From: an uncultured Spirochaetales bacterium
GTDB lineage: Bacteria; Spirochaetota; Spirochaetia; Sphaerochaetales; Sphaerochaetaceae
Assembly (NCBI GenBank): GCA_949285145.1
Contig: CASDXQ010000011.1
Coordinates: 1-63,764 of the forward strand
DNA length: 63,764 nt
Reading direction: 5' to 3'
Part shown: positions 43,698 through 52,172 of the stretch, piece after piece
Numbering within the stretch: position 1 is the first letter of the stretch
Layout of the letters: every line of letters starts with the position of its first letter
Made by a program: the position numbers and the translations under genes
The notes under the pieces: model-generated
What the model was told of the DNA's origin: nothing
The model's input: only the letters and a program-made list of their open reading frames with translations
Databases searched by the model: none

Positions 43698-44489
43698 TCA
43701 GATCTTAACACTGTCCCTTTCTCTCAGTCCATCGGAAATCAGATTGAGGGAAAGGACCGTCAGGAAAACGAATACGGCAGGAAATGCAGTCATCCACCAT
43801 GCCTGGTAGATGACATCCTTCGCCTCTCTGAGAATATTCCCCCAGCTGGGAGTGCCGGCTTCAAGTCCTGCTCCTATGAAGCTCAGTCCGGCTTCGGCGA
43901 TTATGCTTGATGTGAATATGAAACATGACTGTATCAGCAGCGTGCTTTTCACATGACGGAGTACAGTCGTGAACAGTATTCTCATTTCCGAATACCCCAT
44001 CAGTCTCTGCACATCGACGAAGGTCTGCCTCTCAATATGCACTGCCCTTTGCCTTACAAGCCGCGCTGTCTGGGGAATATTCACAACGGCAAGGGAGATG
44101 ACGATGCCCGTTCTGCCGCCTCCAAGTGTCAGAATGATAAGAACGGCAAGAAGTGAGGCCGGAAGCGCCTTCATCCCGTCACACATGCGCATCAGAACCA
44201 GATCAATATTCTTGCCAAGTCGTGAAAGAAGACCTGCGGCTGTCCCCATAGCAGTTGAGATGAGGCACACCTGCAGTGCAATGGAAAGTGAAATACGTGA
44301 TCCTGCGATCACCCTTGAAAAAAGATCCCGGCCGAGGCTGTCGGTTCCGAAAAGATGAAGAAAAGACGGGGGCAGGAGTCTCTCGGAAAGATTCACGGTA
44401 AGCGCATCAGCGCTGAAGAAAGGAGATATGAAGGCTGAAAGCATTATCAGAGAAAGAACTGCAGTACCGCACATAAGTTTCCTGTTCAT
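43698..44489 (-). CDS. Oligopeptide/dipeptide-type ABC permease (DppC-like)
   Basis: A 263-residue inner-membrane permease. LLPPSFLHLFGTDSLGRDLFSRVI is the conserved DppC/OppC start of the core, AGLSFIGAGLEAGTPSWGNIL is the EAA-type loop that contacts the ATPase, and six hydrophobic segments are present. It overlaps the upstream DppB-like gene by 4 bp. No ATPase or binding-protein gene is nearby, so those are encoded elsewhere. Confidence 0.88.
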   Translation of the reverse strand: MNRKLMCGTAVLSLIMLSAFISPFFSADALTVNLSERLLPPSFLHLFGTDSLGRDLFSRVIAGSRISLSIALQVCLISTAMGTAAGLLSRLGKNIDLVLMRMCDGMKALPASLLAVLIILTLGGGRTGIVISLAVVNIPQTARLVRQRAVHIERQTFVDVQRLMGYSEMRILFTTVLRHVKSTLLIQSCFIFTSSIIAEAGLSFIGAGLEAGTPSWGNILREAKDVIYQAWWMTAFPAVFVFLTVLSLNLISDGLRERDSVKI

Positions 44490-45406
44490 CCAAGCGCCTT
44501 CCTTGTCCTTGAGAACGTTATTATGTCTGCTGCCGTGGATGCGGCTATGCTCAGCGCAGCACCGATGAGCACAAGAGCCGTCACTGTGTTTATGTCCCTG
44601 CGGCCGATCGCGCTTACAGTCAGTGCGCCTATTCCGGGAAGGGAGAATATGTATTCAACCGCCGCACCTGACGTGAAAAGGGATATGAAGCTCTGGAAGC
44701 CGAGCGTGAGGACTTCATTAAGGACATTCACACCCGCATGGATCATGACAACTGCGCTTTCCCTCAATCCTTTTGCTTTCGCCAGTGTTATATATGAAAG
44801 CTGCATTTCCCTCTCCAGCGATGATTTCATGAGTCTCATGAAAAGTCCGCTGTGCATGAAACCAAGTGACAGGGACGGGAGTATCAGGCTTTTGAAAAAA
44901 CCAGCCGGATCCTGTGTGAAATGTACAAAGCCGCCGGAAGGCAGAAGTCCCAGCTTAACGGAAAACAGCAGTATGAGAAGAAGGGAAATGACAAATGAAG
45001 GCAGAGAAAGGCTTACCAGGGATACTGTTTCATAAATAAGCACGGCTGACTTTCTCTTCTGTATTACGGCCATGCCCGCTATGAATGATGAAAAAAGAAA
45101 TGCGAAGACAAGAGAGAAGAATGCAAGTGTCAAGGAAAGCGGAATGCGCTGCGCAATAAGCGATGAAACACTCTGAGAGCCGAAACTGCTGACTCCGAAA
45201 TCGAGACGCAGCACCCTGCCCAGCCACTGTGCATAGGATGGAACTTCACTGCTTATGAGAGCATAGCTTTCCTCGCCCACGCTGTCCCCGAATATGATAT
45301 GGCTTCTCTCTCCGGGGAGGATGGAAACTATGCAGTAGACTATAAGAGAGACAATCAGCAGCAGCAGTACTGCCGAAAGCAGTTTTTTAATACACTCTCT
45401 CAGCAT
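44486..45406 (-). CDS. Oligopeptide/dipeptide-type ABC permease (DppB-like)
   Basis: A 306-residue inner-membrane permease with six predicted membrane segments. SYITLAKAKGLRESAVVMIH is the DppB-type coupling loop, and SLPGIGALTVSAIGRRDINT ends the core as in the family. The ATG at 45406 has no ribosome site but is preceded 7 nt upstream by an extended -10 (TGC-TAGAAT), so it may be leaderless; an alternative in-frame GTG at 45442 also lacks a ribosome site. It is first in the permease-permease-peptidase operon and divergent from the folate cyclo-ligase gene. Confidence 0.85.
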   Translation of the reverse strand: MLRECIKKLLSAVLLLLIVSLIVYCIVSILPGERSHIIFGDSVGEESYALISSEVPSYAQWLGRVLRLDFGVSSFGSQSVSSLIAQRIPLSLTLAFFSLVFAFLFSSFIAGMAVIQKRKSAVLIYETVSLVSLSLPSFVISLLLILLFSVKLGLLPSGGFVHFTQDPAGFFKSLILPSLSLGFMHSGLFMRLMKSSLEREMQLSYITLAKAKGLRESAVVMIHAGVNVLNEVLTLGFQSFISLFTSGAAVEYIFSLPGIGALTVSAIGRRDINTVTALVLIGAALSIAASTAADIITFSRTRKALG

Positions 45407-45413
45407 GTGAATG

Positions 45414-45422
45414 ATTCTAGCA
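45414..45422 (-). promoter_or_regulatory. Extended -10 before the DppB-like gene
   Basis: TGC-TAGAAT on the minus strand (45422-45414) ends 7 nt before the ATG at 45406. No ribosome site fits between, pointing to a leaderless start. Confidence 0.45.
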
Positions 45423-45481
45423 GAAAGCTTTTCCTTGTGCACGTGTTTGGATTATCATTCAGGAACATGGAGGACGGGTGC

Positions 45482-45976
45482 ATGACAAAAGAGGAAATCA
45501 GGCTGATGCTGAGAGGAAGGAAAGTCAGCAGAGCTTGCAGTGAGACTGTCCTTGAAAAGCTCATGCTTAATGAAAGATTCATCAATGCCTCCACCATACT
45601 GCTGTACTACCCGCTTGATGATGAAGTTGATGTGAGGCCTCTCCTGAACTGCACTAAAAAAACGGCACTCCCTTATATTGAGAGAGGAAAGATGGAATTC
45701 AGTCTTTATACAGGAGATCTTGTAAAAGGGGCATTCGGCGTGATGGAATGCAGGAACAGGATTCCGGTCCATCTGGATGAGACATGCATTGCCCTCATAC
45801 CGGCTGTCGCTTTCTCGCCTGAGGGATACAGGCTGGGACGCGGCAAGGGTTTTTACGACAGGTTCATGAAAGAAAAGGACATCTACAAGATAGGTCTCAT
45901 AACAAAAGACAGACTCATTGAGGGGCTGCCTTATGAAGAACATGATCTGAAAGCTGACGAGATCATCACTGACTGA
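45482..45976 (+). CDS. 5-formyltetrahydrofolate cyclo-ligase
   Basis: A 164-residue enzyme converting 5-formyl-THF to 5,10-methenyl-THF with ATP. KEEIRLMLRGRKVS starts the fold; ILLYYPLDDEVDVRPLL and the ATP/folate motif GYRLGRGKGFYDRFM identify it. The ATG at 45482 follows GGAGG; the frame is open upstream to 45299 but overlaps the divergent permease. The product ends two residues after ADEIITD, in the usual position. It converges on the PTS IIA gene, overlapping it by 11 bp. Confidence 0.9.
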   Translation: MTKEEIRLMLRGRKVSRACSETVLEKLMLNERFINASTILLYYPLDDEVDVRPLLNCTKKTALPYIERGKMEFSLYTGDLVKGAFGVMECRNRIPVHLDETCIALIPAVAFSPEGYRLGRGKGFYDRFMKEKDIYKIGLITKDRLIEGLPYEEHDLKADEIITD

Positions 45977-46445
45977 GCGGATGAAAATCCTGATTCACCA
46001 TCATGTCAAGAAAAGCCCTGAGCCTGGGCGAAGATTCATCACGGTTTCTGAGGGCTTTTCTCAGATCACTGTCGTGAACCCACGAAAGCAGTGCCCCAAG
46101 AGCCTTGACGTATTCGGACGGTTTTGTCGGACAGCTCGCAATGAGAAAGACAAGATGAACCGGAGAGGGAAATATGTCATCAAAACAAATGCCGTCCCTG
46201 CTTATCCCAAGTGCGATTCTGGTGCTCTCAAGATGGGGAACCTTGCCGTGGGCGATAGCAACCCCATGCCCGATGCCGGTTGACTGCAGCTTCTCTCTTC
46301 TGATCACTGAATCAAGAAAGGCATGCTTGTCACTCACTACATCAAATACGCTGCAGTTTCTGACAATTTCGCCGAAAGCGGCAAATTTATCTATCGCTTC
46401 CGGCAACAATGTACAAAATTCGTCAAATCGTTCCTTGTTCGGCAT
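45966..46445 (-). CDS. PTS IIA component (fructose/nitrogen type)
   Basis: A 159-residue IIA domain of the PtsN/FruA type. The phosphorylated His is in STGIGHGVAIAHGKVPHLES. It has no fused IIB or IIC domain. With HPr, HprK and sigma-54 also in the window, it may act in a regulatory PTS-Ntr-like phosphorelay rather than in sugar uptake. It is directly downstream of the NfnAB genes, with the start abutting the nfnB stop, so it is probably co-transcribed with them. Confidence 0.85.
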   Translation of the reverse strand: MPNKERFDEFCTLLPEAIDKFAAFGEIVRNCSVFDVVSDKHAFLDSVIRREKLQSTGIGHGVAIAHGKVPHLESTRIALGISRDGICFDDIFPSPVHLVFLIASCPTKPSEYVKALGALLSWVHDSDLRKALRNRDESSPRLRAFLDMMVNQDFHPLSQ

Positions 46446-47926
46446 TATTTTCTCTCAAGATACTCATTCATGGCTTTTGCCGCTTTTCTTCCCTGTCCCA
46501 TGGCAAGAATTACGGTTGCCGCTCCGAGTACTATGTCGCCTCCGGCATAAACACCTTTGATTGAAGTTTCACCGGTTTCCTCATTCACAATGAAGTTACC
46601 TCTCTTATTGACTTCAATTTCAGGTGTGGTCATCTTTATGAGCGGATTTGAGGCGTTTCCGATTGCAACTATCACGCAGTCAAACGGAATGAGATAATCC
46701 GATCCGGCAATCTCGACAGGACGGCGGCGGCCTGATTCGTCGGCATCTCCGAGTTCGCATTTACGGACCACAACACCGTTCACCCGCCCCTTTTCATCCG
46801 CAGTGATCTTCACAGGCTGACTGAGCATGAGGAAGTTTACGCCTTCCTCATGAGCATGTTCAACCTCTTCCTTTCTTGCCGGCATCTCCTCTCTGGTTCT
46901 TCTGTAGATGATCGTCACATCATCAGCACCGAGACGCAATGCAGTCCTTGCAGCATCCATTGCCACATTTCCTCCACCGAATACAGCAACACGTTTCGCA
47001 TGATACAGAGGAGTATGTGAATCCTTCTCATCATAAGCCTTCATGAGATTGCTGCGTGTGAGATATTCATTGGCGGAAAACACACCGACATAGTTCTCAC
47101 CGGGGATTCCCATGAATTTCGGCAGGCCTGCGCCGGTACCTATGAAGATGGCATCAAAACCGTCCTCTTCCATAAGTTCATGGATGGTTCTGGTGCGCCC
47201 CACAAGATAGTTTGTCTCTATATGGACACCCATCTCTTTCAGTTTTCCGATCTCTCTCTCCACAAGAGCCTTCGGAAGACGGAATTCGGGAATACCGTAA
47301 ACAAGAACACCTCCCGTTTTGTGAAGTGCCTCGAACATATACACATCATGACCCGCTTTTCTCAAGTCGGCGGCAGCGGCAATAGACGCAGGCCCCGAAC
47401 CGACGACAGCAACCTTCCTGCCGCTCTCCGGTGCAACAGGAGGAATTGAGCTTATTCCATTTTCCATTGCCCAGTCCGCGACAAAACGTTCAATTCTTCC
47501 GATTGCCACGGCCTCATCAACATTCTTATGGCCCTTTCCGACAGTGCAGTTCTTCTGGCACTGATTCTCCTGCGGACAGACACGGCCGCAGATTGAAGGA
47601 AGAAGCGAGCTTTCCAGAATGACATCAAGGGCTTCCTTGAATTTCCTCTGGGCCACGAAACCGACAAAGCGCGGGATATCGATCGAAACAGGACAGAGGG
47701 CAACGCACGGCTTGTTCTTGCACTCAAGACATCTCTTCGCCTCAAGCACGGCCTGATCCTCGCCGTATCCAAGAGCGACTTCCTTCATATTGTGACAGCG
47801 TACCGCCGCATCCTGACTCGGCATCGGACATACGGGAATCGACATTCTGTCTTTCACACTGAGATTTTCAGGAAGTTTCTCAAGCATCCGTGCCGCTTCA
47901 AGATTCATCTCATCCCTGCTTTTCAT
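46445..47926 (-). CDS. NfnB / NADPH-dependent glutamate-synthase-like subunit
   Basis: A 493-residue flavoprotein. N-terminal Cys clusters for two [4Fe-4S] centres (CLECKNKPCVALCP and ICGRVCPQENQCQKNC), FAD-binding VAVVGSGPASIAAAADLRKAG, a central NADPH-binding VAVFGGGNVAMDAARTA, and GVYAGGDIVLGAATVILAMG at the end. Alone it resembles GltD, but its coupling to the NfnA-like gene by a 4-bp overlap makes it the large subunit of NADH-dependent ferredoxin:NADP oxidoreductase, an electron-bifurcating enzyme. It could also supply NADPH electrons to the glutamate synthase at 17165-20458. Confidence 0.85.
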   Translation of the reverse strand: MKSRDEMNLEAARMLEKLPENLSVKDRMSIPVCPMPSQDAAVRCHNMKEVALGYGEDQAVLEAKRCLECKNKPCVALCPVSIDIPRFVGFVAQRKFKEALDVILESSLLPSICGRVCPQENQCQKNCTVGKGHKNVDEAVAIGRIERFVADWAMENGISSIPPVAPESGRKVAVVGSGPASIAAAADLRKAGHDVYMFEALHKTGGVLVYGIPEFRLPKALVEREIGKLKEMGVHIETNYLVGRTRTIHELMEEDGFDAIFIGTGAGLPKFMGIPGENYVGVFSANEYLTRSNLMKAYDEKDSHTPLYHAKRVAVFGGGNVAMDAARTALRLGADDVTIIYRRTREEMPARKEEVEHAHEEGVNFLMLSQPVKITADEKGRVNGVVVRKCELGDADESGRRRPVEIAGSDYLIPFDCVIVAIGNASNPLIKMTTPEIEVNKRGNFIVNEETGETSIKGVYAGGDIVLGAATVILAMGQGRKAAKAMNEYLERK

Positions 47927-48771
47927 GCTCTTCCCTCCTCGATCTGCATATCTATATGACACTTGTGATGATGTTCCATCTCGAAATCGCGGAAAGTGGC
48001 CTGGCGGGCCATGAGATTGTCCCAGTCGACCAGATGACCGTCGAATTCAGGCCCTTCAACACATACGAACTTCATCTTGCCGTCAACGACAACACGGCAG
48101 CCGCCGCACATTCCGGTACCGTCAATCATGATTGTATTTAGTGATACGAGAGTATGCACATCATATTTCTTCGTCGTCAGGCTGCAGAACTTCATCATAA
48201 CCGCAGGGCCGATTGCAACCACGCAGTCCGGCTTCCAGTTCTGACAGAGCTCCTCGAGAGGAGCGGTTACGACACCCTTGATGCCTTTTGAGCCGTCATC
48301 TGTTACCGTAATTGTGTCTTTATCGACACTCATCATCCTGTCTTCAAAGATAAGGAGACTCTCATTCCTCGCACCAATTATGACTCTCACATCATTTCCG
48401 GCATCCTTCATTGCCCTTGCAATAGGATACGCCGGCGCAACGCCTATTCCTCCGCCTACAATCACGACTCTGCCGTATTTGTGAATATCTGTAGGACGCC
48501 CGAGAGGACCGAGCAGGTTTGCGATGTACTCGCCTTCATTGAGGCGGACAAGACGGTGAGTTGATTCACCTACTGCCTGGACAATAAGCGTGATCGTACC
48601 TTTATCTGTATCAGCATCTGCTATTGTAAGGGGAATGCGCTCATTGAAATCATCGCCCAGCTGGAGCACAACAAACTGTCCGGCTTTTCTTTCCTTTGCG
48701 ATAAGCGGAGCTTCCACTTCCAGTTCGAAGACTTCAGCTGACAGCTGTTTCTTCACGACAATCTTGTTCAT
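47923..48771 (-). CDS. NfnA / ferredoxin-NADP reductase-like subunit
   Basis: A 282-residue FAD/[2Fe-2S] protein. KQLSAEVFELEVEAP starts the FAD barrel; RIPLTIADADTDKGTITLIV binds flavin; VVGGGIGVAPAYPIARAMK is the NAD(H) loop; CGGCRVVVDGKMKFVC holds the 2Fe-2S ligands. It pairs with NfnB downstream (ATGA overlap). The ATG at 48771 follows AAGGAGA; the extension to 48864 runs through the tRNA-Leu gene and is not coding. It balances NADH, NADPH and reduced ferredoxin in an anaerobe. Confidence 0.87.
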   Translation of the reverse strand: MNKIVVKKQLSAEVFELEVEAPLIAKERKAGQFVVLQLGDDFNERIPLTIADADTDKGTITLIVQAVGESTHRLVRLNEGEYIANLLGPLGRPTDIHKYGRVVIVGGGIGVAPAYPIARAMKDAGNDVRVIIGARNESLLIFEDRMMSVDKDTITVTDDGSKGIKGVVTAPLEELCQNWKPDCVVAIGPAVMMKFCSLTTKKYDVHTLVSLNTIMIDGTGMCGGCRVVVDGKMKFVCVEGPEFDGHLVDWDNLMARQATFRDFEMEHHHKCHIDMQIEEGRA

Positions 48772-48819
48772 AAAAGTCTCCTTTTGAAAAAAACAGAACG
48801 GAGCATGTAAAAAAAAAAT

Positions 48820-48901
48820 TGCCCAGAACAAGACTCGAACTTGCACACCGGTGGGTACTAGCACCTGAAGCTAGCGCGTCTACCAATTCCGCCATCTGGG
48901 C
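48820..48901 (-). tRNA. tRNA-Leu (CAG)
   Basis: An 82-nt class II tRNA on the minus strand: perfect acceptor stem GCCCAGA/TCTGGGC, anticodon loop TTCAGGT giving CAG, long variable arm, T-loop TTCGAGT, discriminator A, no encoded CCA. A run of nine T follows directly and may serve as a stop. Its first 19 nt lie inside a 35-bp tandem duplication. Confidence 0.94.
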
Positions 48902-48952
48902 AATAACATCAATCACGCCAATTCCGCCATCTGGGCAATAACATCAATCACG
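48883..48952. repeat. Perfect 35-bp tandem duplication over the tRNA-Leu 5' end
   Basis: Two identical 35-bp units (48883-48917 and 48918-48952). The first covers the first 19 nt of tRNA-Leu plus 16 upstream bases; the second places a copy of those 19 nt in the precursor leader. The lack of any difference suggests a recent event. Confidence 0.95.
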
Positions 48953-49017
48953 GCAAGATTACGGATAATCATGCCTTTCTGTCAAGATACAAAATGAAAA
49001 AAAGAAGATACGGGCTG

Positions 49018-49046
49018 TTGGAATTTTGATGAACTTATTCTATTTT
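49018..49046 (+). promoter_or_regulatory. Promoter placed 6 nt before the YmdB-like gene
   Basis: TTGGAA (49018-49023), a 17-bp spacer and TATTTT (49041-49046), then six bases and the ATG at 49053. This spacing predicts a leaderless mRNA. Confidence 0.4.
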
Positions 49047-49052
49047 ATAGGC

Positions 49053-49871
49053 ATGAGTCTGAATGTTCTGTTTCTTGGAGAGATTGTTGGCCGTGCCGGA
49101 ATTGCATGTCTGAAAAAAGGCCTGAAGGATCTGAAGCGAAAACATGATGTGGACATCTGCATCGCAAACGGAGAAGGCACCACAAACGGATTCGGTCTTG
49201 GCTTTCCGCATTCCGTACAGCTTTCAAAACTCGGCATTGATGTCATCACCGGCGGAGAAAAACTGTATTACAAGCCTGATCTTGTCGAGAACATCGCAAA
49301 GTGCAGCTATATCATAAGACCGGCTAACTACCCGCCGCAAAGTCCCGGAAGATCTTACAAAATCCTGAATGTGAAAGATAGAAAAGTCGCAGTTGTGAGT
49401 TTTCTCTCTTCATCCGGCTTTTCCAGAAGCAGTGCGAACAATCCATTCACGCAGGCTGAATTCCTGATTGCAAAACTCAGGGAAGAAAACGACATTGTAC
49501 TTGTGCAGTTTCACTGTGCGACAACAGCTGAAGCCGCCACATTCGCCCATTTTCTGGATGGCAAAGCCGCTGCTGTGATCGGTACTCACAATAAAGTCCT
49601 CACCGCAGATGCCGTTGTTCTTGAAAATGGCACTGCGTTCATTTCAGACAACGGCCGGTGCGGCTCCGCTCTTTCAGTCGGAGGACTTGACGAGACAACA
49701 GAAATAGAGAAATTTCTCAAAGCCCTTCCTCTGAGAAGCAGGGAATCCTGGAAAGAAGGTCAAATCCAGGGAGTGCTTGTCTGTGTAAATGAGGAAACAG
49801 GCCTTGCAGAGAGCATCACGCCAGTCATGGAAAGGATCAAGATCGAGAAACCAGAGGAAAAAAATGACTAA
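49053..49871 (+). CDS. YmdB-like metallophosphoesterase (TIGR00282 family)
   Basis: A 272-residue calcineurin-like phosphoesterase. LNVLFLGEIVGRAG at the start, DICIANGEGTTNGFGL in place of the usual IANGENA, VITGGEKLYYKPDL (the family normally has a His-containing GNHIWD-type motif here), VQFHCATTAEAATFA and AVIGTHNKVLTADA. The substitution of GNH by GEK and of NGEN by NGEG would remove metal ligands, so activity may be altered. B. subtilis YmdB hydrolyses cyclic nucleotides. It overlaps the RseC-like gene by 8 bp. Confidence 0.78.
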   Translation: MSLNVLFLGEIVGRAGIACLKKGLKDLKRKHDVDICIANGEGTTNGFGLGFPHSVQLSKLGIDVITGGEKLYYKPDLVENIAKCSYIIRPANYPPQSPGRSYKILNVKDRKVAVVSFLSSSGFSRSSANNPFTQAEFLIAKLREENDIVLVQFHCATTAEAATFAHFLDGKAAAVIGTHNKVLTADAVVLENGTAFISDNGRCGSALSVGGLDETTEIEKFLKALPLRSRESWKEGQIQGVLVCVNEETGLAESITPVMERIKIEKPEEKND

Positions 49872-50286
49872 AGATGTCAGGATACTGAACATAGAAGACG
49901 GGAAAATAACGGCAGGATGCGACACAAGCGCATGCGAAGGATGCAAGAGCTCACTTTTCTGCCGCGGCAAAAACAGTAAATTTGAAGTATTCAATCCAGA
50001 CATGCTTGAAATAAGCAAAGGAGATGAAGTTACTATCGACATGCCTCCGGGGAAAACGGTACTGGCATCCCTCATGAGTCTTATTTTTCCTCTTGCCTGT
50101 TTTTTTCTTGGCATGCTTGCAGGTTTTTTCATCACTGCGGAAAACGAGCTCATTCAGCTGCTTTGTGCAGTAGCCGGACTTGCTGCAGGATTTCTTATAT
50201 CCGCAATCTATTTCCGCTTCACACGAATAAAATACACCCCTGTGATCACAGCCATGAGAGAAAAGGTGAAGAACGGTGATTTATGA
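49864..50286 (+). CDS. RseC-like membrane protein
   Basis: A 140-residue protein of the RseC/SoxR-reducing family. The N-terminal cytoplasmic Cys motif (CDTSACEGCKSSLFC) precedes DEVTIDMPPGKTVLASLMSL and two membrane segments (SLIFPLACFFLGMLAGFFI and AVAGLAAGFLISAIYF). RseC is linked to Rnf-type electron transport or sigma regulation in other bacteria. It overlaps ymdB (start) and the lptC-like gene (stop). Confidence 0.8.
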   Translation: MTKDVRILNIEDGKITAGCDTSACEGCKSSLFCRGKNSKFEVFNPDMLEISKGDEVTIDMPPGKTVLASLMSLIFPLACFFLGMLAGFFITAENELIQLLCAVAGLAAGFLISAIYFRFTRIKYTPVITAMREKVKNGDL

Positions 50287-50819
50287 GAAAAGTTTTACTT
50301 GTGCCGGCTATTATCACCGCAATGCTCCTGTCTTCCTGTATTCTTGAAGATCAGGAGTACGCTGTCCGCAGATCGGAAGAGATAGAAAGAGCCGACATCG
50401 TTCTGACAAACGCACTCTATACTCTCGGTCAGGAAAACGAAGAGCCGATAAGGCTTGAAAGCGACAGCCTTTCATACTGGATAGACAGTGAAAGGATAGA
50501 AGCGGAGAATATCCGTTTCACACAGATGAATGAAGACGGAAGCCCTGCAGTGAGAGGCATGGCGGACAGGGCGCTTATAGACTCCGGTTCAAAAATCATG
50601 AACCTCTCGGGAAATGTGTTTCTTGAAAGCATTGACGATAATTTGTCGATAAGATCGCAATATCTTATCTTTGATACTGAAAGGGACACAGTCAACAGCG
50701 AGGACGAGGTATCGGTAAGCTTTGACGGAGGCATCATCAAAGGCTGCAATCTCAGTGCGGATCTTGTCCGTCTTGACTTTGATATCGGAAAAATAACATC
50801 AGGGGAGGTGGAAATTTGA
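50283..50819 (+). CDS. LptC-like lipoprotein of LPS transport
   Basis: A 178-residue envelope protein with a lipoprotein signal (VLLVPAIITAMLLSSC, Cys19 the lipidation site) and an LptC-like beta-jellyroll: ADIVLTNALYTLGQENEEPI, ESDSLSYWIDSERIEAENI and GSKIMNLSGNVFLES. It precedes the LptA- and LptB-like genes, which supports the assignment; sequence similarity within this family is low. LptC links the inner-membrane transporter to the LptA bridge. It overlaps both neighbours by 4 bp. Confidence 0.72.
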   Translation: MRKVLLVPAIITAMLLSSCILEDQEYAVRRSEEIERADIVLTNALYTLGQENEEPIRLESDSLSYWIDSERIEAENIRFTQMNEDGSPAVRGMADRALIDSGSKIMNLSGNVFLESIDDNLSIRSQYLIFDTERDTVNSEDEVSVSFDGGIIKGCNLSADLVRLDFDIGKITSGEVEI

Positions 50820-51439
50820 GATTATTGACAATAGCAGTACTGCTTATGTGTACTCTGCTCCCCCTGAATGCAGGCGACAGCATAACCTTCTCAGGAGGCA
50901 CTTCGTCAGTTTCCCTCAAGGAAGGAAAACGTTCTGTAAATCTGACAGGAGGAGCACATGTCACTGTGGGAACTCTCTCAATCCGCGCCGACAGCATCAT
51001 GATCGAGGGGGATGATTACGAGGAGATCACATGCCGCGGTGGGATTCTCATCACAGATGAGGAGAAAGGACTGACGATAAGAACGTCAGAGCTGTACTAT
51101 GACAGAATGTCGGAACGGCTGCTCATTTCATCGTGGTGCGAACTTAACGACACCGGCAATGAACTGGCTGCATCCGCTTCAGCGCTCTATTATGACATGG
51201 ATGCGGAAATACTGGAGCTCAGCATGAGAGTTAACCTTGCGAAGAACACATCAAGCGGAATGCTCAGTGCTGCATGCGAGAACATGATATATGACAGAAA
51301 TGAGGAAAGCCTGATTCTTTCAGGATCTGCAGACGTGAAATGGAAGGATGACACTTACAAGGCATCCGTCATTGCCATTGATCTTGAAAACGAACAGATC
51401 CGTCTGGAAGGCCAGATCGGAGGACAGGTATATGGTTAA
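50816..51439 (+). CDS. LptA/OstA-like periplasmic protein
   Basis: A 207-residue exported protein with signal peptide (LLTIAVLLMCTLLPLNA) and repeated OstA-type strands (RADSIMIEGDDYEEITCRGG, RTSELYYDRMSERLLI, ENMIYDRNEESLILSGSADV). It starts with TTG, overlapping the LptC stop (TTGA), with GGAGG 7 nt upstream. It should form the periplasmic bridge for LPS or an equivalent glycolipid. Confidence 0.78.
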   Translation: MRLLTIAVLLMCTLLPLNAGDSITFSGGTSSVSLKEGKRSVNLTGGAHVTVGTLSIRADSIMIEGDDYEEITCRGGILITDEEKGLTIRTSELYYDRMSERLLISSWCELNDTGNELAASASALYYDMDAEILELSMRVNLAKNTSSGMLSAACENMIYDRNEESLILSGSADVKWKDDTYKASVIAIDLENEQIRLEGQIGGQVYG

Positions 51440-52172
51440 TGTGCTCTCGGTCGACGGACTTGTAAAGAAATACGGACGCAAGACAGTTGTAAATCATCTT
51501 TCATTCAGCATGGAAAGCGGACAGATAACTGGCCTGCTCGGCCCTAACGGTGCCGGGAAAACCACAACCTTCTATATGATAGTCGGCTTCATCAAGGCAA
51601 ACGGAGGAAAGATAAGTCTCAATGAATCAGACATAACAAATCTTCCGATGTACAGACGAAGCAGGCTGGGTCTCAGCTATCTTCCTCAGGAAAGCTCGAT
51701 TTTCAGAAAGCTCACTGTTGAGGACAATATCAACCTTGTCATCCAGACACGCGGAGATCTTGATAAAACCGGAAAAAAAGAGCTCCTTGAATCGCTTATT
51801 TCAGATTTCGGCATTGAAAAAGTGAGAAAGCAGTACGGTTATACCCTTTCCGGAGGAGAAAGAAGAAGGACGGAAATCGCCCGTTCCCTTGCGACAAGTC
51901 CCCGCTTTCTGCTCCTTGACGAGCCTTTCGCCGGCATTGATCCGAAAGCTGTATACGAGATCAAGCAGATCATAAAGGAATTAAGCAGGAGAGGAATAGG
52001 AATTCTTCTCACAGATCACAATGTACGCGACGCACTTTCCATTACCACCTGTGCACACATAATCAATGAAGGGGAAATACTTATTTCCGGCACAAGCGAT
52101 GAGCTCATAAACAACGAAACTGCCCAGGAAATTTACTTCGGACATGATTTTGCCAGAGGTCTCGGCCTATGA
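51432..52172 (+). CDS. lptB: LPS export ABC ATPase
   Basis: A 246-residue ABC ATPase. Walker A GLLGPNGAGKTTTFYMIVG, Q-loop LSYLPQESSIFRKLTV (an LptB hallmark), signature LSGGERRRTEIARSL, Walker B FLLLDEPFAGIDP and switch TDHNVRDALSI. It powers extraction of LPS by LptFG, which are not in the window. It starts inside the end of lptA and ends overlapping rpoN by 4 bp. Confidence 0.95.
   Translation: MVNVLSVDGLVKKYGRKTVVNHLSFSMESGQITGLLGPNGAGKTTTFYMIVGFIKANGGKISLNESDITNLPMYRRSRLGLSYLPQESSIFRKLTVEDNINLVIQTRGDLDKTGKKELLESLISDFGIEKVRKQYGYTLSGGERRRTEIARSLATSPRFLLLDEPFAGIDPKAVYEIKQIIKELSRRGIGILLTDHNVRDALSITTCAHIINEGEILISGTSDELINNETAQEIYFGHDFARGLGL

Noticed and set aside
48772-48864. N-terminal extension of the NfnA-like gene
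   Set aside because: It is the read-through of the tRNA-Leu gene; GGAGA and family alignment place the start at 48771.
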